This document shows positions 53,778 to 62,777 of a stretch of DNA of 64,000 bases, piece after piece. The notes beneath the pieces were generated by a model that was not told the origin of the DNA, searched no databases, and worked only from the letters and a program-made list of their open reading frames with translations. How positions within the stretch are numbered: the stretch's first letter is position 1; the number at the start of each line of letters is the position of its first letter. The position numbers were made by a program, and so were the translations under genes. Where the stretch lies: contig NZ_FODC01000009.1 in NCBI RefSeq assembly GCF_900110275.1, positions 124,001 through 188,000 of the forward strand, in the 5' to 3' direction. The stretch comes from Duganella sp. CF517. GTDB lineage: Bacteria > Pseudomonadota > Gammaproteobacteria > Burkholderiales > Burkholderiaceae_D.

Positions 53778-55301
53778 CTAGGCGGCTTTGACCGATTCGG
53801 CGCGACCGCAGTAACGCTGGACGTAGGCCTGGTGCGTCGGCAGCTGCACCACCGTGCGGTCGACCTTGGACTTGATATTGCCGAGGAATTGCTTTAGCTC
53901 TTCGTCGCCCATCAGGTCCGCCGTCTGGTGGTGCGAGCGTGGCATGATGCCCTGGCCCAGCATCACCTGGATCCACGAGTTTTCGGCGAACAGTTCGTTC
54001 GGCACGCGGAACACGCGGCCCGTTTCGCGGAACAGGTCGAGGCGGTGCTTGAGCGAGTCCGGAATGCTCATCTCGCGGCAGTCGATCCAGAACTGCGAGT
54101 CGGTGCGGTTGTTGACGTGATAGTGCAGGATGATGAAGTCGCGTATGTGCTCGATCTCGTGGTTGCACTGTGCGTTGTATTCCTCGATGTCGGTTTGGCG
54201 CACGCCGTCCGACGGGAACATCTGCATCAGGCGCACCACGCTGCGCTGGATCAGGTGGATGCTGGTCGATTCGATGGGTTCCAGGAAGCCGCTCGACAAG
54301 CCGATGGCGACCACGTTGCCCTTCCAGGTTTGCTTGCGCTGGCACGGTTTGAACTTGATCACGCGCGGCTCGATCAGGGTGCGGCCTTCGACGTTGGCCA
54401 GCAGCTGCTTGCGCGCGGTGTCGTCGTCCAGGTAGCGGCTCGAATAGACGATGCCGTTGCCGACGCGGTGCTGCAGCGGGATGCGCCACTGCCAGCCCGC
54501 CTGGTGCGCCATGGAGCGCGTCAGCGGAATGGCGTCGGCCACCGCCTCCGTCTGCACGGCGATGGCGCGGTCGCAGAACAGCCATTGCGACCAGTCCTCC
54601 ATCGGTTCCTCCATCGCGTCGCCGATCAGCAGGCCGCGGAAGCCGGTGCAGTCGATGAACAAGTCGCCTTCGATCTCCCGGCCCGATTCGAGCACGATCG
54701 AGCGCACGTCGCCACCGTCATGTTTGGTGTAGCGGACGATCTTGCCCTCGATGCGCTGCACGCCGCGCGGTTCGCTCAGGCGGCGCAGGTACTTGGCGTA
54801 GCGGCTCGCGTCCAGGTGGTAGGCGTAGTTCATGCCGTTGTTGGGCAGGTGCGCGAAGCGGTGCTCCAACGACGCTTTCAGTTCCAGGCAGTAGTCGCCG
54901 TAGTCGCTGGCCAGCCCGCGCTCGACGCCCTTGTGCCAGAAGTGCTGGAAGCCCGCCGTCCAGTGATCGACGCCGGTGAAGCCGAAGGAGTGGATGTAGT
55001 TCTCCTTGACGTTGCGCCACTCCTCGAACGAGATCCCCAGCTTGAAGGTGGCCTGGGTCTCGGCCATGAATTCCTGCTCGTTGATCTCGAGCAGATTGTG
55101 AAAGTTCATCAGCGTCGGGATGGTGGCCTCGCCCACGCCGACCGTGCCGATTTCGTCGGACTCGATCAGTTTGATGTCGAGGCGCTTGCCCAGCACCTTG
55201 GCGATGCCCGCGGCGACCATCCAGCCGGCGGTGCCGCCGCCGCAGATGACGACGCGGCGCACCGCTTGCCGATTGTTCGATTCTTTGTTTTGGTCTTGCA
55301 T
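53778..55301 (-). CDS. FAD-dependent tryptophan halogenase family protein 1
   Basis: 507 residues. The FAD site is 'VVICGGGTAGWMVA' and 'VGVGEATIPTL'. The halogenase-specific WxWxIP motif is intact (W270-Q-W272-R-I-P275), and K87 in 'ATFKLGISFEEW' is at the position of the catalytic Lys; the conserved Glu lies in 'SGFLEPIES'. The family chlorinates or brominates aromatic rings with FADH2, O2 and halide, and needs a flavin reductase not encoded here. It is last in the TonB receptor/halogenase operon, 12 bases after the cupin-like gene. The natural substrate of this operon type is unknown. Confidence 0.94.
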   Translation of the reverse strand: MQDQNKESNNRQAVRRVVICGGGTAGWMVAAGIAKVLGKRLDIKLIESDEIGTVGVGEATIPTLMNFHNLLEINEQEFMAETQATFKLGISFEEWRNVKENYIHSFGFTGVDHWTAGFQHFWHKGVERGLASDYGDYCLELKASLEHRFAHLPNNGMNYAYHLDASRYAKYLRRLSEPRGVQRIEGKIVRYTKHDGGDVRSIVLESGREIEGDLFIDCTGFRGLLIGDAMEEPMEDWSQWLFCDRAIAVQTEAVADAIPLTRSMAHQAGWQWRIPLQHRVGNGIVYSSRYLDDDTARKQLLANVEGRTLIEPRVIKFKPCQRKQTWKGNVVAIGLSSGFLEPIESTSIHLIQRSVVRLMQMFPSDGVRQTDIEEYNAQCNHEIEHIRDFIILHYHVNNRTDSQFWIDCREMSIPDSLKHRLDLFRETGRVFRVPNELFAENSWIQVMLGQGIMPRSHHQTADLMGDEELKQFLGNIKSKVDRTVVQLPTHQAYVQRYCGRAESVKAA

Positions 55302-55313
55302 TTGCCGGTCTCC

Positions 55314-56330
55314 TTAGCGGTTCAGCTTTTTTAGTATTTGGGCGCGCAACGCGCGCGCGCCGTCGGCCGTCAGCGGCGCCAGCACGTGGCGCGCCGCCTC
55401 GGGTATATGTTCCGCCGTTTCTTCGTCGGCTTCGAATATGTAGTGGCGGAAGACTTCCTGCCATGCCCTGCGTTGTTCCGGCGGCAGTCCGCGCATCGTC
55501 AGGAAGGCCGTCATCAAGGCGTTGGTCGGGGTATCCATGAATTCCGGCGTGCGCTGCCACCAGTAGTTGACCAGCACATTGAAGGCGTCCAGCGCTTCGA
55601 TGTGGTGCCACCACATGCTGGGGATGAACAGGGCGTCGCCCGGCCCCAGCACCGCGCTTTGCGCATGCTCCAGCGCCTCGGCGTAGCGCGGGAACTTGGC
55701 GAAGTCCGGCTTGAGCATGTCGACCAGGCTGATGGCCTGGCCGGCGGGCGTGAAGTCGAGCGGGCCGATATACAGGTTCTTCAGCTGCTCGGGCGGGAAC
55801 AGCATGAAGCGCCGCCGGCCCGCCGCCACCACCGCCAGGTTGTCCGGCACGTCGTAGTGGGCGGCGATGCGGGTGCGGTTGCCGATCCAGATGCTCATCA
55901 AGGCGTCGCGGCCGCCCAGATCGAGGTCGTTATGTTGGCGGAAGCCGGGCAGGCAGGTCTCGACGCTGGTCGAGCCCACGTACACCGTCGGCGGCTTCTC
56001 CATGTCGCGCTTGACGAGGATTTCATCGAGCACGCCGGTCAGCTTGGCGTGCACCGGGTAGAAATTGAAGCCGCTCATATCCTCGTTGTAGAAGAAGCGG
56101 CCCTCGGCCTCCGGTGGTCCCAGCATGGCGCCGACGGTGGCGCCGGTGGCCGCGTCGCCGTAGAAGCGGCGCAGGTAGGCGTCGCCCTGCTGGTGCGATT
56201 CGCGCGCCGCGCGCACCATCGGCCAGCCGGCCGCCACGCCGCGCAGCACCAGCGGCTGCGTGGCGGTCAGGATGTCGTCCGTCAGCCCATTGGGGCCGAC
56301 GCCGGCGATCTCGCGTATCGCTTTAGGCAT
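55314..56330 (-). CDS. Cupin-like (cupin_8/JmjC-type) oxygenase-like protein
   Basis: 338 residues. The iron facial triad is visible: H158 and D160 in 'RIAAHYDVPDNLA' and H242/H243 in 'FIPSMWWHHIEAL'. This is the pattern of JmjC-related 2-oxoglutarate oxygenases such as FIH and hydroxylases of the cupin_8 group. It probably hydroxylates a protein or small molecule. It overlaps SapC by 8 bases and precedes halogenase 1, so it is translated with them. Confidence 0.92.
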   Translation of the reverse strand: MPKAIREIAGVGPNGLTDDILTATQPLVLRGVAAGWPMVRAARESHQQGDAYLRRFYGDAATGATVGAMLGPPEAEGRFFYNEDMSGFNFYPVHAKLTGVLDEILVKRDMEKPPTVYVGSTSVETCLPGFRQHNDLDLGGRDALMSIWIGNRTRIAAHYDVPDNLAVVAAGRRRFMLFPPEQLKNLYIGPLDFTPAGQAISLVDMLKPDFAKFPRYAEALEHAQSAVLGPGDALFIPSMWWHHIEALDAFNVLVNYWWQRTPEFMDTPTNALMTAFLTMRGLPPEQRRAWQEVFRHYIFEADEETAEHIPEAARHVLAPLTADGARALRAQILKKLNR

Positions 56331-57033
56331 GGAGCGCGTTCTTGCGGTCGATCAGCGCGCGGAAGTTCGACAGCGACGCCAGCACCATGTAGATGTGGTG
56401 CAGGTGGCCGCCCGCGTGCAGCTTGGCGATGACGTCGCCGCTCAAGCCGGCCAGGCGGTCCTCGTTGATCGTGTAGAAGCCGGCCAGGCGGTTTTGCGAG
56501 CCGTCGTCCAGGCCCACGTCGAGCACGAAGCTTTCCAGCAGCTCGTGCTCCACCAGGGTGGCCAGGAACAGCGGCATGTCCTGCATGCCGTTGTGGATCG
56601 CCGCCAGCAGCGAGTTGACGCGCTCCAGGTAATCGGTGGTGCCGCCGTGCGGCTTGAACACTTCCTCGCCTTCGCTGTCGCTGACGCGCGGGTTCTCGAT
56701 ATCGATGTGCACCGTCAGGTCCTGGCCGCCCGCGCCGCCCATGCCGATCAGGAAGGGCTGGCGCTCGACCAGCATCGGGATGTAGACCGCGTCCCAGCGC
56801 TCGCCCTGCAGGAACAGGTTCTCGCCCTCCTGGAAGCCGAGCAGCGCGATCGGCTCGAAGCCTAAGCCGTCGGTGGTCTGGCGGAAGACGATCGGGTAGC
56901 AGGCCTGGATGTTGCGGAATTCGGCCGGGAAGGTGGGCGCCGCCATCTGGGCGTCGCCGAAGCGCGCGCCGCGCCGCGTGATCACGCGCAGGTTCTTGTG
57001 TTCGACGTTGTTGAGTAATACTGGTTTTGGCAT
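56323..57033 (-). CDS. SapC family protein
   Basis: 236 residues, no signal peptide. It matches the SapC family (not the peptide permease SapC): 'NLRVITRRGARFGDAQMAAP', 'EFRNIQACYPIVFRQT', 'LLGFQEGENLFLQGERWDAV' and 'VPLFL'-like core 'PMLVERQPFLIG'. Biochemical role unknown; in many proteobacteria it occurs with TonB receptors, halogenases and cupin-like proteins in sugar-use loci, as here. Confidence 0.92.
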   Translation of the reverse strand: MPKPVLLNNVEHKNLRVITRRGARFGDAQMAAPTFPAEFRNIQACYPIVFRQTTDGLGFEPIALLGFQEGENLFLQGERWDAVYIPMLVERQPFLIGMGGAGGQDLTVHIDIENPRVSDSEGEEVFKPHGGTTDYLERVNSLLAAIHNGMQDMPLFLATLVEHELLESFVLDVGLDDGSQNRLAGFYTINEDRLAGLSGDVIAKLHAGGHLHHIYMVLASLSNFRALIDRKNALHA

Positions 57034-57063
57034 GACTGTCTCTTGTCTTTGTTAACTGCGTTG

Positions 57064-58611
57064 TTATGTGCGGAGGCCGTGGCGTTTGATGTGCTCTATC
57101 AGCTCGCGGTTGGTGGGAAGTGCGTCCAGCATCTTCTGTGTCAGGTTGGCCGCTTCGCGGAAATAGCCGTCGGCCATCGCCGCTTCGTGCGGGTGTTGCT
57201 TGGTAAATTCGGTGGTGCGGCCCATGCCGTACAGGATGTACTGATAGCTGGCCGACGGGAACACTTCCTCGATGCGGTTGAAGTCGCTGCGCGACGGCGC
57301 CCGGTGGCGCCACAAGGTCAGCAGTTCGCCCAGTCGCTCCGGCACATGGTCGGCCTCGGTGTTGTCGCGCCAGTAGGCGCTGTCGCGCCGCTTGCTCAGC
57401 ACGTAGTGCAGCTTGAGGAAATCGATCACCCGCTCCCAGCGGTAGGTGAAGTGTTCGTTGAAGCGCTTGGCGACGATGTCCATTTCCGCGCGCGTGGCCG
57501 GCATGTCGTCGCTGACCATGGCGGCCGACATTTCCACCAGCGCCAGGGCGGACGCCTCCAGCGGCTCGATGAAGCCGGCCGACAGGCCGATGGCGACGCA
57601 GTTGCGATGCCAGAATTTGGCGCGGTAGCCGGGGTCGAACCTCAGCTTGCGCGGCGCCGGGATGTCGGCCGGGCCGCCGGTCGCCACGATGTAGGCGCGC
57701 AGTTCCGCCTCGGCCTGGTCGTCGCCGATGTGGGCGCCCGAGTAGACGTGGCCGACGCCGCGCCGGGTCGGCAGGCCGATGTCCCAGATCCAGCCGGCGC
57801 TTTGCGCCGTCGACGAGGTCTGCGAAGCGATCGGATAATTGTCGTCGGGGTAGGGGATTTGCACCGCCAGCGCCGAGTCGTTGTACAGCACGTGCTTTTG
57901 CGACACGAAGTCGATGTCGTAGTGTTTGCCCAGCAGCAGCGATTGCATGCCGGTGCAGTCGATGAACAGGTCGCCTTCGAGCGCGCCGTGGCGTTGCGTT
58001 TGCAGCGAGGCGATGTCGCCGTTGGCGGCGGAGTTGATGCCGGTCACGTGGTCCGGCACGTAGCGCACGCCCAGGTGCTCCAGGCAATGCTTGCGCAGGA
58101 ACAGGCCGAACTTGCCGGCGTCCAGGTGGTAGCCGTAGTTGGCGACGGCGGCGAATTCCGGCGTGGCGGCCTGCTTGGGCGCCTTGCCCCGGGCGCACAG
58201 GTGCGGCTGGTAGCTGACCAGGTCGGCGAACGGCACGTCGGGATGCTGGGCCAGCCAGTGTTCCGGCATGTTCGCTTCGCCGTAGCCCTGCGGCAATACA
58301 AACGGGTGGAAGTAATAGTCGTCGTCGGCGCCGGTGCACCAGCGGTTGAAGCGCGAGCCTTGCTTGAACGCGGCGTCGCATTCGCGGAAAAAGTCCGATT
58401 CGGACACGCCGATGCGGCGCAAGGTGTCGCGCATGCTCGGCCAGGTGCCTTCGCCGACGCCGATCGGGGCGACGTCGGGCGATTCGATCAGGGTGACCTG
58501 CAGCCCCCCGGGGGAGCTTGCGCGGTGCTCGGCCGCGATCAGGCCGGCGCTCAGCCAGCCGGCCGATCCGCCACCCACTATCACTATCCGTCGGATCAGC
58601 TCATTGGCCAT
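57064..58611 (-). CDS. FAD-dependent tryptophan halogenase family protein 2
   Basis: 515 residues. The FAD site is 'IVIVGGGSAGWLSAGLIA' and 'IGVGEGTWPSM'. K83 in 'AAFKQGSRFNRW' sits at the catalytic Lys position and 'SAGFIEPLEASA' holds the conserved Glu. The WxWxIP motif is changed: W274-I-W276-D-I278-G279-L280, Gly in place of Pro. It is clearly diverged from halogenase 1 of the same operon, so the two probably do different steps. It lies 30 bases before SapC and 92 bases after the TonB receptor. Confidence 0.93.
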   Translation of the reverse strand: MANELIRRIVIVGGGSAGWLSAGLIAAEHRASSPGGLQVTLIESPDVAPIGVGEGTWPSMRDTLRRIGVSESDFFRECDAAFKQGSRFNRWCTGADDDYYFHPFVLPQGYGEANMPEHWLAQHPDVPFADLVSYQPHLCARGKAPKQAATPEFAAVANYGYHLDAGKFGLFLRKHCLEHLGVRYVPDHVTGINSAANGDIASLQTQRHGALEGDLFIDCTGMQSLLLGKHYDIDFVSQKHVLYNDSALAVQIPYPDDNYPIASQTSSTAQSAGWIWDIGLPTRRGVGHVYSGAHIGDDQAEAELRAYIVATGGPADIPAPRKLRFDPGYRAKFWHRNCVAIGLSAGFIEPLEASALALVEMSAAMVSDDMPATRAEMDIVAKRFNEHFTYRWERVIDFLKLHYVLSKRRDSAYWRDNTEADHVPERLGELLTLWRHRAPSRSDFNRIEEVFPSASYQYILYGMGRTTEFTKQHPHEAAMADGYFREAANLTQKMLDALPTNRELIEHIKRHGLRT

Positions 58612-58645
58612 TCGATGTCCCAGATTATTGCGGAAAGTATAACCG

Positions 58646-58674
58646 ACAAGGCCGCTGTCGGGCAGCGGCCTTGT
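58646..58674. terminator. Strong hairpin between TonB receptor and halogenase 2
   Basis: ACAAGGCCGCTG and CAGCGGCCTTGT form a perfect 12-base stem with a 5-base loop. In the operon direction no T-run follows (CGGTTATACTTTCC), so it may act as an intergenic mRNA stabiliser or partial terminator. TATACT just after could be part of an internal promoter. Confidence 0.65.
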
Positions 58675-58703
58675 CCTTCCTTGGTTGTAATTACACTACA
58701 TTA

Positions 58704-61700
58704 TTAGAACTTGTAGCGCGCCCCCAGCATGTAGCGCGGTCCGGCCTGCGTGACCGATTCCACCGCTTGTTTGGTGCGCCCGTGCACGCGCTGGATCGAG
58801 TTGCCGGCGTTGATCACCTCGAATTGCAGGCTGATGTTCTTGTTGTAGTTGTAGCCAACACTCAGGTCGATCTGGCCGTACGACTCGGTGTACTGCGGAT
58901 TCGGGCCGTAGGAGTCGAAGGTCGACGACAGGAACTCGCCGCGCCAGTTGTAGGCCAGGCGCGCCGTCCACTTGTCGTTTTCGAAGATGCCGACCACGTT
59001 CGACGAGTTGCTCAGTCCCACCAGCGCGAACTGCTCGCCCAGCCTGGCGTTGTCGTACTTCAGGCCCGAGTTCACATACGTGTAGTTGGTCGAGATGCCG
59101 AAGCCGCTGCTGCCGAACATGTGCTGCAGGTTGACCTCGATGCCGTCCAGGCTGGCCTTCTTCTGGTTGGCGAACGAGTTGATCTTGAAGTTGGCGATCG
59201 GATCGTTCGGCTGGCCGACGATGGTGCCGGTGGCGTTGCCGGTGCCGGCGTCGTCCGGTCCGCGCGTCACGCCTGGGGCGGTCGGGTGGTTGCGGAAGAT
59301 GTAGTTGCGGATGCAGGTGGTGTCGGCCGTGGCGCAACCGTTGGCCAGCGCCTCGTTCCACAGCGCGCCGCCGACCGGCGTGTGCAGGTTGAACGGCGTG
59401 GCGTTGAAGGTCGACTGGCCGGCGTAGTTGGTCAAGTCCTTGCGGAAGTAGCCCAGCGAGAAGAAGTTCTGCTGGCCGTAGTACCACTCGTAGGACAGGT
59501 CCAGGTTCTTCGACTTGACCGGTTTCAGCGCCGGATTGCCCTGGTTGCCGCTGCCGCCGTCGACCCGCGCCAGCGAGTTCAAGGTGGTGCCGCCCTGGAT
59601 CTGGTCGTAGCGCGGCCGGCCGATGCTCTGGCCGTAGCTCAGGCGCAGCTTCTGGGTCGGCGTCAGTTCGATGTCCGAGTCCAGGCTCGGCAGGATGTTG
59701 TGGTATTTGCCGGTCAGCGTGGTGAAGGTCGGCGCGCCGAAGGCCACCGGCAACTCGTTCTGCGACACCCAGCTGATGCTGGTGGCGGCCGGCACCAGCG
59801 CGGTCGAGACGACGTCGGTCTTCTCGTAGCGCACGCCGAGCGCGGTGCGGATCGGCATCGGCGTGTCCCAGTCGGTGTTGAACTGGACGTAGGCCGACTT
59901 CGATTTTTCCTCCACGCGCGAGTCGTTGTCGAAGGTGGTCTTGGGCAGGTACAGCGCCGGCAGGCCGGAGGCCTTCGCCGCCAGCTGGCGCACCTGGTCG
60001 AAGTTGAAGGTGTAGAACTGGTTGAACAGCGCCGGGTTGTCGCTGCCGTCGATCTTGTCGAAGTACTGGCGGATGGTGTCCTTGTGCCAGACGTTGCTTG
60101 GATAGTCGGACGCCTTGGTGGCGCCGCCCCAGGTGTCGCGCTGGTTGTTGGAGAAGGCCGAGCGGTTGTCGACCTTGGTGCTGCCGACGCCGAATTTCAG
60201 TTCGGACGCTTCGAACACCTTCAGCGCGCCCTTGACCTGGGCCTGCTCGACCTCGCCGCGCATGTACGAATTGGTGAAGTTCGATCCGGTCACCTGCTGG
60301 CCGGCCTTGGCGAAGTCCACGCCCTCCATGCTCAGCACCGGGAAATCCTGGCTGAAGTTGGCCGTGGTGGTGCCGCGGCTGAAGCTGGCCGTGCCGAGCG
60401 TGTTGCTCGAGCCGAACGGGCTGTCGGCGCCGGAGGTGGCCGACGAGCGGTGCGCGTCGAGCTCGAAGCGCAGGTCGTTGGTCGGCTTCCAGACGGCGTT
60501 GAAGCCGAGCGATTTGTTTTGCGTCTTGGTGGCGAAGTCGGCGCCGCCCATGGCCACGTCCGAGGTGCCGATGGTCGGATCGTTGGCGTTGCGCGGGATG
60601 ATCTCGGTGTAGCTCAGCGGGCTCGACACCGGACCCTTGGTCCACGAGCTGGCCGACGGGCCGAAGTTGAACCAGGCGCTGATGTCATTGCGCTTGGTCT
60701 GGATCTTGTTTTCCGAGTAGGTGTAGTCCAGGGTCGTGACCAATTCCTTGACCGGCTTGAATTGCAGGGTCAACTGGCCGTTGGTGCGCTGGCGCTTGAC
60801 GCCGTTGAAGTTGTAGTTCAGGTTCTGCGGCACCATGTAGACGTCGTTCGGGCCGGGACGGTTGGTGATGTTCTCGGAGCCGGCGGCGCCCGGCTGCGGG
60901 ATCGAGCCCCAGCTGTTCTCGTCGCCGCGCACCGGACCGTGCCAGCCGCTGGAGACGGCGGCGGTGTTGTAGCCCAGGTTGCGTTCCTGGTAGCTGCCGG
61001 TGATGGCGATGCCGAACTTGCCGTCGGCGAAGGTGTTGCTGTAGATGCCGGACAGCTCCGGCGTGGTCGAGTTGCTGGCCTTGACGTCGGCCGGCAGGTT
61101 GTCGTTCGAGGTGTCGTAGACGCCCTTGACGCCGAAGCTGGCGTGCAGGCCGGGGCGGTCGAACGGACGCGCCGTCATCACGTTGACGGTGGCGCCGATG
61201 CCGCCGGTCGGGTTGTCGGCGCGGCTGGTTTTATACACTTGCAGCTGCGAGATCGCCTCCGACGCCAGGTTGGCGAAGTCGAAGGCGCGCCCGTTCAGGT
61301 CGCCCAGGTTGGAGGTCGGCATCTGGCGGCCGTTGAGCAGCACCATGTTGAAGTCGGGGCCGACGCCGCGCACGGTGATCTTCGAGCCCTCGCCGATCGA
61401 ACGGTCGATCGACACGCCGGAGATGCGCTGCAGCGACTCGGCCAGGTTGGTGTCGGGGAACTTGCCGATGTCTTCGGCGACGATGCCGTCGACCACGCCG
61501 TCGGAATTGCGCTTCAGGTTCATCGACGAGATCAGCGCCTGGCGCATGCCCGTCACGACCACGCTTTGCACCACCGGCGGCTCGCCGGCCATCTCGACCG
61601 GCGCGGCTTGCACGGCCGGCTGGGTTTGCGCGAACGCCGGCAGGGCCGTCGCCACGAAGGCGCCGGCCACGGCCAAGGTCATCAGTTTCTGTCGTGTGTT

Positions 61701-61712
61701 TGGATATTGCAT
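58704..61712 (-). CDS. TonB-dependent receptor of the halogenase operon (1002 aa)
   Basis: Signal peptide at residues 1-28 (ending AFA). The plug begins 'VQSVVVTGMRQALISSMNLK' and 'GIVAEDIGKFPDTNLAESLQ', the style of the large carbohydrate-related TonB receptors of Xanthomonas and Caulobacter; 'ITVRGVGPDFNMVLLNGRQM' follows. The barrel ends in 'AGPRYMLGARYKF'. It should import an oligosaccharide. GAGGAGACAAC precedes ATG 61712; upstream in-frame starts lie in the operator region. First gene of the five-gene operon, with a LacI-type operator about 90 bases upstream. Confidence 0.95.
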   Translation of the reverse strand: MQYPNTRQKLMTLAVAGAFVATALPAFAQTQPAVQAAPVEMAGEPPVVQSVVVTGMRQALISSMNLKRNSDGVVDGIVAEDIGKFPDTNLAESLQRISGVSIDRSIGEGSKITVRGVGPDFNMVLLNGRQMPTSNLGDLNGRAFDFANLASEAISQLQVYKTSRADNPTGGIGATVNVMTARPFDRPGLHASFGVKGVYDTSNDNLPADVKASNSTTPELSGIYSNTFADGKFGIAITGSYQERNLGYNTAAVSSGWHGPVRGDENSWGSIPQPGAAGSENITNRPGPNDVYMVPQNLNYNFNGVKRQRTNGQLTLQFKPVKELVTTLDYTYSENKIQTKRNDISAWFNFGPSASSWTKGPVSSPLSYTEIIPRNANDPTIGTSDVAMGGADFATKTQNKSLGFNAVWKPTNDLRFELDAHRSSATSGADSPFGSSNTLGTASFSRGTTTANFSQDFPVLSMEGVDFAKAGQQVTGSNFTNSYMRGEVEQAQVKGALKVFEASELKFGVGSTKVDNRSAFSNNQRDTWGGATKASDYPSNVWHKDTIRQYFDKIDGSDNPALFNQFYTFNFDQVRQLAAKASGLPALYLPKTTFDNDSRVEEKSKSAYVQFNTDWDTPMPIRTALGVRYEKTDVVSTALVPAATSISWVSQNELPVAFGAPTFTTLTGKYHNILPSLDSDIELTPTQKLRLSYGQSIGRPRYDQIQGGTTLNSLARVDGGSGNQGNPALKPVKSKNLDLSYEWYYGQQNFFSLGYFRKDLTNYAGQSTFNATPFNLHTPVGGALWNEALANGCATADTTCIRNYIFRNHPTAPGVTRGPDDAGTGNATGTIVGQPNDPIANFKINSFANQKKASLDGIEVNLQHMFGSSGFGISTNYTYVNSGLKYDNARLGEQFALVGLSNSSNVVGIFENDKWTARLAYNWRGEFLSSTFDSYGPNPQYTESYGQIDLSVGYNYNKNISLQFEVINAGNSIQRVHGRTKQAVESVTQAGPRYMLGARYKF

Positions 61713-61795
61713 GTTGTCTCCTCTGTTTTTATAAACCGCTCTCGCGCTGCCCCGCTGTCCACCATCGCCAACCTTCGCCATTTTCCCAAGTATCT

Positions 61796-61809
61796 TGGAA
61801 AGGTTTCCA
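61796..61809. promoter_or_regulatory. LacI-type operator 1 (TGGAAAGGTTTCCA)
   Basis: A perfect 14-base palindrome of the LacI-family type, located in the leader of the TonB receptor operon. A second palindrome, CCAAG-TAT-CTTGG (61786-61798), overlaps its left end. The LacI regulator at 62778 is the likely binder. Confidence 0.82.
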
Positions 61810-61915
61810 TTCGATGTTGGCAAATATAGCATCGTTCGTTTTTTAAAGTCAATTTGCGTTCGCGGGTAAACGCCCGAGGTTTTCGTTGACAGGGCAAATC
61901 AGGGCGTGCACCATA

Positions 61916-61929
61916 TGGGAACGTTTCCA
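61916..61929. promoter_or_regulatory. LacI-type operator 2 (TGGGAACGTTTCCA)
   Basis: Palindromic but for one pair, with the central CG typical of LacI-family sites, 16 bases before the deacetylase ATG. It is 120 bases (centre to centre) from operator 1, so looping by one tetramer or separate dimers could control both divergent units. Confidence 0.82.
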
Positions 61930-61945
61930 AAATGAGACACTTCGG

Positions 61946-62770
61946 ATGACAATACGGATAATTTCGGCGTTGGCGGCTGCGGCTTTTCTGGCCCAGCCGG
62001 CGGCGCAGGCGCAGGGCGCGGGGCAGGCGGCATTCCGCTGGCCCGATGGCGCCCGCGCCGCCGTCAGTCTGTCCTACGACGACTCCCTCGACTCGCAGCT
62101 CGACACCGCCTTGCCGACCCTGGACAAGTACGGCCTGAAGGCCAGCTTCTATCTGGAGTTGTCCGGCCAGTCGGTCGGGCGGCGCATGGCGGCGTGGCGG
62201 GCGGCGGCTGTCCGTGGCCACGAGTTGGGTAACCACAGCCTGTTCCACCAGTGCTCTGGCTCGCTGCCGGGGCATCAGTGGGTGCGGCCGGAGCGCGATC
62301 TCGACACCCTGAGCGTGGCGCAGATGGCCGCGCAAGTCCGGTTGGGCAATACGATGCTGGCCGCCATCGACGGCCGGCGCGAGCGCACCTACACGGTACC
62401 CTGCGGCGATACCATGGCGCTCGCGCCGGGAGGGCGCGCCAGCTACCTGCCGGCCATCGCCGGCGAGTTCGTCGCCATGAAGACCGCCGGCGGGCAAGCG
62501 GTGACGCCGTCGATGGGCGGCCTCGATCCGTACGCGGTGACGGTGCTGGCGCCGGAGGGCTTGAGCGGCAAGCAGCTGATCGCGCTGGTGCGCGAGGCGG
62601 GCGAGCGGGGGACGATGGTCAACTTTACCTTCCACGGCGTCGGCGGCGACTACCTGGTGACCTCGGCCGAGGCGCACGAGGAACTGGTGCGCTATCTGGC
62701 CGAGAACCGGAAAACCTATTGGACCGACACCTTCCTGAACATCATGACTTACGTAAAAAAGCAAAAGTGA
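61946..62770 (+). CDS. Secreted polysaccharide deacetylase (NodB-like)
   Basis: 274 residues with a signal peptide (1-22, ending QAQ or AQA). The NodB motif 1 is 'SLSYDDSLDSQ' (D45, D46) and motif 2 'GHELGNHSLFH' with metal ligands H97 and H101. The later 'VNFTFHGVGGDY' holds the usual motif-5 His. It should remove acetyl groups from a sugar polymer in the periplasm. It is followed 7 bases later by the LacI regulator, so the two are one transcript divergent from the receptor/halogenase operon. Confidence 0.92.
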   Translation: MTIRIISALAAAAFLAQPAAQAQGAGQAAFRWPDGARAAVSLSYDDSLDSQLDTALPTLDKYGLKASFYLELSGQSVGRRMAAWRAAAVRGHELGNHSLFHQCSGSLPGHQWVRPERDLDTLSVAQMAAQVRLGNTMLAAIDGRRERTYTVPCGDTMALAPGGRASYLPAIAGEFVAMKTAGGQAVTPSMGGLDPYAVTVLAPEGLSGKQLIALVREAGERGTMVNFTFHGVGGDYLVTSAEAHEELVRYLAENRKTYWTDTFLNIMTYVKKQK

Positions 62771-62777
62771 CGAACCC

